Shown here: positions 1 through 5,962 of the stretch, piece after piece
Layout: the number at the start of each line of letters is the position of its first letter
Numbering within the stretch: position 1 is the stretch's first letter
From: Spirochaetales bacterium
GTDB taxonomy: Bacteria; Spirochaetota; Spirochaetia; ARS1246
Direction of reading: 5' to 3'
Length of the DNA stretch: 6,246 bases
Assembly: GCA_016930115.1 (NCBI GenBank)
Contig: JAFGHN010000009.1
Span: 1-6,246 of the forward strand
Program-made: the position numbers and the translations under genes
The notes under the pieces: model-generated
Databases searched by the model: none
Seen by the model: the letters and a program-made list of their open reading frames with translations, nothing else
What the model was told of the DNA's origin: nothing

Positions 1-243
1 AAGTGGAACCCGCTTTTTGATCCTCAGGCGAAAGCCAACCTGGTGGAAGATGTCAACGCGCTCGTGCGTGATTTCCTGCGAAAGCTCAAGCGGGGATTTC
101 TTGTGAGACCGCCGGATGCGGCGCGCATCAGAAATATGGCGGAAAATCTCGGCGCGAATCACGCCTTTGACCAGATCAAGAACCGGGATGCGCTTCAGCG
201 TTACATCGAACTGTACATGATAGGCGTACTAGGCGGGAAATAA
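1..243 (+). CDS. C-terminal part of an unrecognised protein (5' end outside window)
   Basis: The reading frame is open from base 1 and ends at TAA 241-243, giving the last 80 residues of a protein whose start lies before the window. A GTG at 43 could be read as a start, but the frame upstream of it is open and reads plausibly as protein (KWNPLFDPQAKANL), so I treat the gene as 5'-truncated. The visible part is hydrophilic and probably helical, with a basic patch (RKLKRG, about residues 27-32 of the fragment) and a tail ending in YMIGVLGGK. I see no signal peptide, membrane segment or catalytic motif. The gene converges on sfsA with 2 bp between the stop codons, so there is no room for an intergenic terminator. 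I do not recognise the family and assign no function. Confidence 0.75.
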   Translation, partial: KWNPLFDPQAKANLVEDVNALVRDFLRKLKRGFLVRPPDAARIRNMAENLGANHAFDQIKNRDALQRYIELYMIGVLGGK

Positions 244-245
244 CC

Positions 246-1406
246 TCAGGTGAGGAAAGCTTCCAGAGCTCTGCGGTGTCTGTAGAAAAACAACATCTCG
301 GTAAACGCGCGATTACCGAAAGGGTCATCCTCAAACCAGAATAGATGGGACTCACACGAGCAGTCGCTCGAACCGAAGCCTTTCACCCCCGTGCCGCCGG
401 TATCCCGTACGCTTGAAGCCAGCTCGCATTCGATATCAAGATCGGTGTACACCGGAAACGCGCGTATCGAATCCGCGGCGAGAGACAGGTAATCGATGTG
501 CCATCGGGTTGTCTTTCTTTTTGCCTGGTGCCGGCGTATACGCGAGGAGAGCCCCCGCTTTGCCGAACCGGCGTAGACGTACCATCCCCGTTTGTAGGCA
601 ATCCCGCCCAGGCCGCCTGTGGCGACGGTCCGGTCCTCCTTCAGGTACAGGACCAGCAGGTATACGCCGCAATCCTGTTCAACAAGCCGTACCGGCCCGC
701 AGAAGACCGGAACATCGTCGTTTGTGACAGCGGCAATTCCTTCCGCCGTAACCGAAATGCTGCAGGCCTTTACCGTGAGGACAGGCGCCGCGGCGGTAAG
801 CGCCTTCGAAAACACCTGATCCGTGTGGATATTTGGAATGAACACCCGGGCAGACGGATTGCCGACGATAAAGAGCACGATTCCGCCGGCCACTTTTTTT
901 TCGCGCACAAGTTGTGCCATGTGCAGAATATGCTTCACTCCGCGGCTCGTCGGAGCATCCGGAAACATCGCCACGCCCTCTTCGCAGAGCGTGCACGATT
1001 TCACTTCCACAAGCACGGCGCCTTGATCGGTTTCCGCGGCAAAGTCATATCGTGATGTTCCAAAGCTCACCTCGCGGCGGATCGTCTCTGTGCGCTCAAA
1101 CAGCCGGGGCAGGACCAGTTCGCCGGCAAGCGGATTTGTTCGCGTTGAATGGAGACCAATCACCTTACCGTGGTGGATCGCCGCGACAAAGGTATAGGCG
1201 GTAGAGCGGGACGTGGAAACCGCGCGCTCGAGGATTACCGGCGTATCCGGAAGCAGAATCTCCTGCATTCTTCCGGGGTTGGGGCAATGGGCCCGTACCG
1301 TTCCGTCGCCGGTGCGCACAAGAATCTCAAACCGGTTCGGCCTTCCGGCAAAAACCCCGGTTACATCAGGCGAGAACAGCTTGTATGCGGTGCGTGAATC
1401 AGGCAA
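246..1406 (-). CDS. sfsA: SfsA-family protein fused to a C-terminal DUF123 (GIY-YIG-like) domain
   Basis: The protein has 386 residues from a TTG at 1406. SfsA proteins are usually about 230-240 residues, so this one carries an extra domain. Residues 8-240 are SfsA: LFSPDVTG and RPNRF near the start, CPNPGRM at 41-47, LVEVKSC at 132-138, PDAPTSRG at 149-156, and NPSARVFIPN at 183-192. D121, E134 and K136 fit a PD-(D/E)XK nuclease-like active site. Residues 246-357 match DUF123, a GIY-YIG relative: GVYLLVL, GWYVYAGSA at 274-282, RIRRH at 289-293, RWHIDYL at 301-307, and SDCSCESHL at 347-355. SfsA was named for maltose-gene stimulation in E. coli and is now generally described as a DNA/RNA-binding nuclease; joint action of the two domains is inference. 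The start is uncertain. TTG 1406 overlaps the ligase stop by 8 bp, with AGGA 14 nt upstream. A TTG at 1445 would add 13 residues with a cysteine cluster, but has no ribosome site and a 47-bp overlap. Confidence 0.9.
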   Translation of the reverse strand: MPDSRTAYKLFSPDVTGVFAGRPNRFEILVRTGDGTVRAHCPNPGRMQEILLPDTPVILERAVSTSRSTAYTFVAAIHHGKVIGLHSTRTNPLAGELVLPRLFERTETIRREVSFGTSRYDFAAETDQGAVLVEVKSCTLCEEGVAMFPDAPTSRGVKHILHMAQLVREKKVAGGIVLFIVGNPSARVFIPNIHTDQVFSKALTAAAPVLTVKACSISVTAEGIAAVTNDDVPVFCGPVRLVEQDCGVYLLVLYLKEDRTVATGGLGGIAYKRGWYVYAGSAKRGLSSRIRRHQAKRKTTRWHIDYLSLAADSIRAFPVYTDLDIECELASSVRDTGGTGVKGFGSSDCSCESHLFWFEDDPFGNRAFTEMLFFYRHRRALEAFLT

Positions 1407-3291
1407 ACAGCACCCGCAGTTCCTTTTCGTATTTCTCCGTGACAACGTTTCTGCGCACTTTCAGCGTGTGGGTGAGCTCTACGCCAACCTCAAACTGCTT
1501 CGGCAACAGCTTGAACCTGAATATACGTTCGAAAGCCTTAAAGCCGTTCTTGGCGCTTACAAGCGTCTGTATTTCGTTACGAAAAAGCTCCTGGACTTCT
1601 ATATTCTCAAGCAGGTCGGTCTTATCCACATAGCTGATGTTCCGTTCTTTTGCGAATTCCATCAGGTACGCTTCGTCCGGGACGATGAGCGCAGCCAGAA
1701 ACTTCTGGTCCTGGCCGACAAGCATCACCTGGTCGATAGCCGGCGAAGTCTTCAGCATGTCCTCGATGGGGGTTGGCTCGATATTTTCTCCGCCGAGGAG
1801 CACGATGGTTTCCTTTGCCCTTCCGATGATCTTCAGGCAACCCTGGTGTGTCATCATGACTATATCGCCGGTGTCAAGCCAGCCGTCCTTGATGACGGCA
1901 TCCGTCGCTTCCTGACGCTTGTAGTAGCCTTTCATAATCTGTTCGCTCTTCACGAAAAGCACTCCCTTTTGCCCCGGAGGCAGCACTTCCATACTCTCGC
2001 CGACAACGCGGGCCTGGACGTCACGCAGCAGCGGTCCGACGGTGCCGGCCACCGGGCGGCGCTGAAGGCGAACGGATAGAACCGGCGCCGTTTCGGTAAG
2101 ACCATAGCCTTCAAGAAGCGAAATACCCGCGGCCTGGAAGAACCGGTCTACATACGGGGGCAGCGCACCGCCGCCCGAAATGGCCGCTATCAAACGGCCC
2201 CCCATGAGTCCCTTTTTTATCTTGCTGAACACCAGGAGCTGACCCAGGGCGTTTAGAGGTGTTATGAGAATGAAGGGGATAATGGCGGCGGCAAAGTCGA
2301 GTATCTGTATACGCTTGTTAAACTGCGGCAGGAGCCCCCTGACCATATTACGGAGCAAAGCATAGACGCCTCCCACGGAAACAAAGAAGTTGAAAAGCGC
2401 AGGTTTCATACCGCCCTGTTCCTTGATGTTTCGGTACACACCGGCCCTGATCGCTTCCCAGAGCCGCGGCACCGCGGCGGTCCAGTGAGGGCGCACTTTG
2501 AGCATATCCGCCTTCAGAATCGGCCCGACGAGTTTGGAGTAGGCGATGGTTGCCCCGGCATTGAGGACGACGTATTCCACCGCGCGCTCAAAGGAGTGCC
2601 AGGCGGGCAGCACGCTCATATAGATCTCTCCGTGGCTGATATGAACATGCTCGTGGATTCTATCGAGCTGAAATAGATAGTTGCGGTGGGTCAGCATAAC
2701 ACCCTTCGGTTCACCGGTGGTGCCCGAAGTATAGATGATCGTGGCAAGATCGTCGGGTTCGCCTTTTTCAATTTCCCCTTCGATGAAACTGTCATCTTTG
2801 GCGTCCAGGTCCGAACCAAGCAGATCGCTGAACTTCACTATTTCCAATCCGTTCTCTTTCCCCGATTGATTTTCAAAGCTGATAAGGGTCCTGAGCCCGG
2901 GAAGTTTCTCCTTGCGCGAAAGGATGTTGTCTATCTGTGCCCGGCTTTCCACAAAGGAGAACTTGCAATCCGCATGACCGAGAATATAGCCAAGCTCGTC
3001 GGCGGTGGAATCGGAACCACGGGGTACGTCCACGGCGCCAAGGCAGAGCAATGCAAGATCGGCAAGCAGCCACTCTTTCCTGTTGTCGGATATGAGGCCT
3101 ACGTGGCTTCCGCGCTCAATTCCCAGTTTGGCGAGGGCTGCCGCAATCGTTTTTACCTTCCGATAAAGCTCCGAGTAGCTTGTGGGTTCGAAATCGCCCT
3201 GCGGGTTCTTGCTCAGCTGAGCGATGGTCTCCGGGTGCAGCTGCGCTATGCTTCTCAGCCGCTTTGCAAGCGATTCCTTCTCGTTTGCCAT
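1399..3291 (-). CDS. Long-chain fatty-acid--CoA ligase (AMP-forming)
   Basis: This 630-residue adenylate-forming enzyme, of normal length for the bacterial FAA1/FadD-like group, would convert a fatty acid, ATP and CoA to acyl-CoA, AMP and PPi at the inner face of the membrane. Visible motifs, in order: the nucleotide-binding loop YTSGTTGEPKGVM (187-199); SGGGALP (372-378); GYGLTE (395-400); WLDTGDI (471-477); GRAKE (490-494); and near the end TLKVRR with K611, the expected catalytic lysine of the mobile C-terminal domain. All key residues appear intact. A hydrophobic stretch at about 330-355 fits the membrane-associating region of long-chain synthetases. The ATG at 3291 is well supported: GGAGGA lies 6 nt upstream, and a near-consensus promoter sits just before it. 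The downstream sfsA probably overlaps its TGA, suggesting translational coupling. The chain length of the substrate cannot be read from sequence. The gene could serve uptake of exogenous fatty acids or recycling in lipid synthesis; I see no other fatty-acid gene nearby. Confidence 0.95.
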   Translation of the reverse strand: MANEKESLAKRLRSIAQLHPETIAQLSKNPQGDFEPTSYSELYRKVKTIAAALAKLGIERGSHVGLISDNRKEWLLADLALLCLGAVDVPRGSDSTADELGYILGHADCKFSFVESRAQIDNILSRKEKLPGLRTLISFENQSGKENGLEIVKFSDLLGSDLDAKDDSFIEGEIEKGEPDDLATIIYTSGTTGEPKGVMLTHRNYLFQLDRIHEHVHISHGEIYMSVLPAWHSFERAVEYVVLNAGATIAYSKLVGPILKADMLKVRPHWTAAVPRLWEAIRAGVYRNIKEQGGMKPALFNFFVSVGGVYALLRNMVRGLLPQFNKRIQILDFAAAIIPFILITPLNALGQLLVFSKIKKGLMGGRLIAAISGGGALPPYVDRFFQAAGISLLEGYGLTETAPVLSVRLQRRPVAGTVGPLLRDVQARVVGESMEVLPPGQKGVLFVKSEQIMKGYYKRQEATDAVIKDGWLDTGDIVMMTHQGCLKIIGRAKETIVLLGGENIEPTPIEDMLKTSPAIDQVMLVGQDQKFLAALIVPDEAYLMEFAKERNISYVDKTDLLENIEVQELFRNEIQTLVSAKNGFKAFERIFRFKLLPKQFEVGVELTHTLKVRRNVVTEKYEKELRVLFA

Positions 3292-3297
3292 GTTTCG

Positions 3298-3303
3298 TCC
3301 TCC
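3298..3303 (-). promoter_or_regulatory. Strong Shine-Dalgarno of the fatty-acid--CoA ligase gene
   Basis: On the minus strand GGAGGA lies 6 nt before the ATG at 3291. It is the best ribosome binding site in the window and fixes the ligase start. The other genes here have weaker sites. Confidence 0.85.
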
Positions 3304-3320
3304 GTCGTGAATATCAGAAG

Positions 3321-3349
3321 AGTATAAATCGGCGGATATACGCTGTCAA
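3321..3349 (-). promoter_or_regulatory. Near-consensus sigma-70 promoter of the ligase (and sfsA)
   Basis: On the minus strand a perfect -35 box TTGACA (3349-3344) is followed by a 17-nt spacer and a -10 box TATACT (3326-3321), five of six matches to TATAAT. Transcription would begin near 3314, giving a leader of roughly 23 nt that holds the GGAGGA site. The promoter lies in the gap between the TlpA-like gene and the ligase, so the ligase and sfsA can be transcribed independently of the two genes upstream. An upstream copy of a TTTGWCAGC motif and the one covering the -35 box could serve a regulator, which is inference. Confidence 0.8.
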
Positions 3350-3374
3350 ACTTTTCTAACAGGCTGCTGACAAA
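3342..3374 (-). repeat. Paired TTTGWCAGC motifs covering the ligase -35 box
   Basis: Read on the minus strand, TTTGTCAGC (3374-3366) and TTTGACAGC (3350-3342) are direct repeats with one mismatch, starting 24 bp apart. The second contains the -35 hexamer. They may be operator half-sites or coincidence; the -35 consensus itself accounts for part of the match. Confidence 0.3.
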
Positions 3375-3393
3375 GTAATTAAAGGGCCGCAGG

Positions 3394-3999
3394 CTAATTG
3401 CCGGAAACCATGCTGCGCAGGACGTCATACAGTTGTGCGGTGTCCCACTCCCGGGATCCCGTTACTGAAGCCACGGCATACCCCTCGGTGTCAATGAGAT
3501 AGGTCTGGGGTATGCTTCGGGCGCCGTAGAGCGATCCCACCCCTCCGGTTATGTCGAGCAGCACGGGGAAGGTATAGCCGTTTTCTTCGAGAAAACTCTT
3601 GACCGTGTTTTCAGGTTCCTGCAGATTCACGGCGACAAGCACAACCCCTTCATCTTCAAGCTCATCGTACATCCGCTGCATAGAGGGCATCTCTGCTCTG
3701 CAGGGCGGGCACCAGGTCGCCCAGAAGTTGAGCAGCACCGTCTTCCCTTCAAAAGAGTCGAGAGAAATACTCTCGCCGTCAACACCCGGTAACGTGAACG
3801 CGGGCGCTTCGACCCTTTGTTTGAACACTTGAAAGCCGGCCTCCATGAGCCGGACTTGCAGGGGGTCCGGTCCTTCTTCCGCAGCCGTTTCTTCTTCCTG
3901 TACGCCGGGCTCTTCCCGGACGGCTGTTTCTTCCTTTGCGTTGCACGCCATGAAAAGCATCATCACTGATAGCAGAATCACTACTGTTTTCAACTTCAT
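3394..3999 (-). CDS. TlpA/ResA-like thioredoxin-fold lipoprotein
   Basis: This is a 201-residue extracytoplasmic thiol-disulfide oxidoreductase of the TlpA/ResA/AhpC-TSA group. From the chosen ATG, residues 1-19 are a lipoprotein signal: KLK, a hydrophobic core, then LFMAC with C19 as the likely lipidated cysteine. F at -3 is unusual for the strict lipobox but fits relaxed spirochaetal ones. A Glu-rich linker (about 23-45) leads to the thioredoxin fold: PAFTLPGVDG (66-75), the active site WCPPC (96-100, Cys97 and Cys100), and the cis-proline loop SIPQTYLID (162-170, Pro164). It probably reduces or exchanges disulfides in exported proteins, for example in cytochrome c maturation or stress defence; the partner is unknown. 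The frame extends upstream to a possible start at 4095, but those 32 residues would precede the signal peptide and overlap the CPBP gene. The only ribosome-site-like sequence is GGGGG touching the ATG, so translation may be weak or start differently. Confidence 0.9.
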   Translation of the reverse strand: MKLKTVVILLSVMMLFMACNAKEETAVREEPGVQEEETAAEEGPDPLQVRLMEAGFQVFKQRVEAPAFTLPGVDGESISLDSFEGKTVLLNFWATWCPPCRAEMPSMQRMYDELEDEGVVLVAVNLQEPENTVKSFLEENGYTFPVLLDITGGVGSLYGARSIPQTYLIDTEGYAVASVTGSREWDTAQLYDVLRSMVSGN

Positions 4000-4072
4000 C
4001 CCCCGGTGAAAAAGGTATTTGCAGCAGAATGCAGAACCAAGATCAAGATAATAAACATGAGCAAAAATGTCA

Positions 4073-4732
4073 TTATAAGAGAGCTCCCACGACAAAAACC
4101 AGATAATTGTATATGCCGTGAGAAAGAGCGACGATATGCACGTTCCGGGTCCTGAGAAACAACCAGGAAAGAAAGATCCCGATGAAGGCGGTCACAACGA
4201 AGGCGCCGATACCCTGGTAGACATGACCCAAAGCAAAGAGCAGCGACCCAACTGCAACCGCGGCAGCATTTCCGAACGGGGCGAGCTCAACGAGCAGGTA
4301 CGACCTGAAGAACAACTCCTCTCGATAACCGGTAACAAGACTGACGGGTGCGAACAGCATGAGAACAACCGGCCGGACCGATTCAGCGGTGACGGGAGTA
4401 AAGAGCCCGCCCGTCCGGTCGCCGCCGGCGAGCGCGGCGGGAACGGCGATCAAAAAAAGCCCCGCGGTTCCCGCAAGCACTTTCAGAATATCCTTTGCGC
4501 TGATGGGCACGATCCCGGTCGCCTCCTTTGTCCCGTGTCCGCGGGTGAGAATCATGTAGAGGATCAACGCCGCCTGGGGAATACCGAAGATGAGGTTTTG
4601 GGCCAGCAGCGACGGGTCGGTCAGCGTTACCGAGGCCGTTTCGGCGCTCTGGTAAAGGTATCCCGGGAGAAAGAGGGCGCAAAATAGTATCGCCGGGGCG
4701 AGAATTCGCTCCGACCGGTTGTTTTCTAGCAT
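4073..4732 (-). CDS. CPBP-family intramembrane metalloprotease (Rce1/Abi-like)
   Basis: This 219-residue, very hydrophobic protein has about seven likely membrane segments (near 10-26, 46-62, 82-102, 119-134, 156-171, 176-193 and 200-219). The three conserved CPBP motifs are present: EELFFR (Glu138, Glu139, Arg143), FALGH (Phe166, His170) and HGIYN (His205, Asn209). In Rce1 the glutamates and histidines form the active site, so this copy looks catalytically intact. Bacterial members have varied or unknown roles, including bacteriocin self-immunity and maturation of exported peptides; no bacteriocin gene is visible here. I chose the ATG at 4732, which has GGGG about 7 nt upstream. A GTG at 4744 would add four residues but lacks a ribosome site. 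The stop at 4073 is 73 bp before the TlpA-like start on the same strand, so co-transcription is possible, but no shared function is evident. Confidence 0.88.
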   Translation of the reverse strand: MLENNRSERILAPAILFCALFLPGYLYQSAETASVTLTDPSLLAQNLIFGIPQAALILYMILTRGHGTKEATGIVPISAKDILKVLAGTAGLFLIAVPAALAGGDRTGGLFTPVTAESVRPVVLMLFAPVSLVTGYREELFFRSYLLVELAPFGNAAAVAVGSLLFALGHVYQGIGAFVVTAFIGIFLSWLFLRTRNVHIVALSHGIYNYLVFVVGALL

Positions 4733-4774
4733 GACGAACCCCACGATAATCTGCTATAATCGGTCATAAATCAT

Positions 4775-4803
4775 TTGTTACCTTAATATTTAGCTACTAA
4801 ATT
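4775..4803 (+). promoter_or_regulatory. Weak candidate promoter for the PilZ gene
   Basis: TTGTTA (4775-4780) and TAAATT (4798-4803) are spaced by exactly 17 nt, each matching four of six consensus bases, in an AT-rich gap upstream of the ATG at 4833. Chance matches are likely in such AT-rich DNA. Confidence 0.3.
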
Positions 4804-4829
4804 ATAAAGTATAGAGGTTCGATACTAAA
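4801..4829 (-). promoter_or_regulatory. Weak candidate promoter for the CPBP gene
   Basis: On the minus strand a perfect -10 box TATAAT (4806-4801) has TTTAGT (4829-4824) 17 nt upstream as a poor -35 box. It would give a leader of about 60 nt for the CPBP gene and overlaps the candidate promoter of the divergent PilZ gene. Confidence 0.3.
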
Positions 4830-4832
4830 AGT

Positions 4833-5864
4833 ATGTTATTTGTCCTGCCGGGCTTGCTCGTACTTTCAGTCATTGCAGCCGTCATTATTTTGAGACGCGC
4901 CGGTGGCGGGAAGTTCCCATGGATTCAGTTTTATACGAAAGGAAAGGAATCAGGCTTCAACTTCAAGGAGCTTAATCTCTTGAGGCGGGTGGCAGTGGAA
5001 AACCATCTGGCCAATCCTACGTCGCTCTTCTGGTCGGTAAAACAGCTGGACAGATCGATACGCGGCGTGGTTGTCAGATTGCGGGCAGAAGGCAAGGAGA
5101 CCGATGAGACGAGCATCCAATTTGTTTCGAAGCTGTATGAATTCAGGAAAAAAGTGGAATTTTCTCTTCCAAAACACCGGCTGGGGCTGAAATCCACACG
5201 CAAACTTGCGACAAGCCAGCGCATTACCATAACGTTGCCGGGGATCGGTACGTATCATTCCCAGATTGTTGAGAATCTGCGCAGATATATGGCTATCTCT
5301 TTTCCGGAGGGCCCCACGCTTCCGGACGATTTTGTCTGGAAATCGAGAAAGATAAATGTCTACTTTTGGCGCGCTGACGACGCAGGTTATGTCTTCGAAT
5401 CCCGGGTGTTGGAAGACTTCAGGGACCGGGACTATCCGATACTCCATATCACCCATTCCGACAGCATGATACGTAGCCAGAAACGCCGCTCGATACGAAT
5501 CGAGGTGAATATGCCCGCCAGACTGTTTCCGCTGCAGAGCGCCGGGGCTGCGAACGATGTGGTGGAGGAATCGTCGGGTCTACGCGGGCGCTTGATGGAT
5601 GTATCGGAAGACGGGTGTGCCGTTATGGTGGGTGGACGTGCCAAGGTGGGGATGGTTCTCAAAGTGCAGTTCAGCCTCACAAACGAACCGCTGGCGATGC
5701 CGGGAGTTGTGAAAGGGGTGAATTTTGATGAGAAGAAGAACAGGTCACTCCTGCACCTGCAAGCCCTGCCCATACGTCTCGGCACAAGAAACAAAATTCT
5801 CTCTTATGTCTATAATATCTTCGGGGAGCGGGACGAGAAAGCGAAACAGACTATCAGACGATAA
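4833..5864 (+). CDS. Membrane-anchored PilZ-domain protein (probable c-di-GMP receptor)
   Basis: The protein has 343 residues. Residues 2-20 are a hydrophobic segment (LFVLPGLLVLSVIAAVIIL) followed by RR, so it is probably tethered with the rest in the cytoplasm. Residues about 37-125 form a charged helical region of unknown type. Residues about 128-206 look like a YcgR-type N-terminal beta domain. The PilZ domain follows from about 215, with both c-di-GMP motifs: RRSIR (218-222, RxxxR) and DVSEDG (256-261, DxSxxG). YcgR-like proteins act as c-di-GMP-dependent brakes or adaptors for flagellar motility; here the target is unknown, and no flagellar gene lies in the window. The ATG at 4833 is followed directly by the hydrophobic segment. 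The ribosome site is poor: AGAGG lies 15 nt away. The gene diverges from the CPBP gene across about 100 bp of AT-rich DNA. The protein ends in a basic tail (KQTIRR). Confidence 0.9.
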   Translation: MLFVLPGLLVLSVIAAVIILRRAGGGKFPWIQFYTKGKESGFNFKELNLLRRVAVENHLANPTSLFWSVKQLDRSIRGVVVRLRAEGKETDETSIQFVSKLYEFRKKVEFSLPKHRLGLKSTRKLATSQRITITLPGIGTYHSQIVENLRRYMAISFPEGPTLPDDFVWKSRKINVYFWRADDAGYVFESRVLEDFRDRDYPILHITHSDSMIRSQKRRSIRIEVNMPARLFPLQSAGAANDVVEESSGLRGRLMDVSEDGCAVMVGGRAKVGMVLKVQFSLTNEPLAMPGVVKGVNFDEKKNRSLLHLQALPIRLGTRNKILSYVYNIFGERDEKAKQTIRR

Positions 5865-5868
5865 CTTA

Positions 5869-5953
5869 CCCCGTCCTATGAAAAGCGTTGAATTTGCTGC
5901 TCTTTTTGATGTAAACTAACAATGAACGACGGCACTTCACGGTAGGTGCGGGG
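5869..5953 (+). other. Imperfect long-range inverted repeat in the leader of the exported-protein gene
   Basis: CCCCGTCCTA (5869-5878), just after the PilZ stop, can pair with TAGGTGCGGGG (5943-5953), which holds part of the putative ribosome site of the next gene: 9 pairs with a small internal bulge. The loop is about 64 nt, so stability is doubtful. The pairing would exist only on transcripts reading through from the PilZ gene, because the candidate local promoter starts downstream of the left arm. Confidence 0.2.
5888..5917 (+). promoter_or_regulatory. Candidate promoter for the exported-protein gene at 5963
   Basis: TTGAAT (5888-5893) and TAAACT (5912-5917) are spaced by 18 nt, with four of six matches each. 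Transcription would begin near 5924, leaving a leader of about 40 nt. Read-through from the PilZ gene is equally possible, because I see no terminator after its stop at 5864. Confidence 0.35.
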
Positions 5954-5962
5954 AAGAACCTG

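Noticed and set aside
1213..2079. 288-codon + strand open frame opposite sfsA and the ligase
   Set aside because: It is antisense to two clearly recognised proteins, spans their junction, and shows no recognisable domain; it is a shadow frame of GC-rich coding DNA.
2686..3327. 213-codon + strand open frame opposite the ligase
   Set aside because: It lies almost wholly antisense to the conserved N-terminal half of the ligase and has no motif of its own.
3350..3393. Rho-independent terminator after the TlpA-like gene
   Set aside because: The GC-rich CCTGCGGCCC and GTCAGCAGCC stretches do not pair well, and no hairpin followed by a T tract could be built.
4072..4077. TATAAT on the minus strand over the CPBP stop codon, as a promoter for the TlpA-like gene
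   Set aside because: The -10 hexamer is perfect, but no acceptable -35 box lies 16-18 nt upstream (GGTTTT at 17 nt).
4000..4095. N-terminal extension of the TlpA-like protein to a start at 4095
   Set aside because: It would put 32 residues before a good lipoprotein signal peptide (MKLKTVVILL...MAC) and overlap the CPBP gene by 23 bp. The ATG at 3999 fits the signal peptide.
4118..4687. 189-codon + strand open frame opposite the CPBP gene
   Set aside because: Its highly charged, low-complexity translation is the complement of a membrane-protein gene with all three CPBP motifs.
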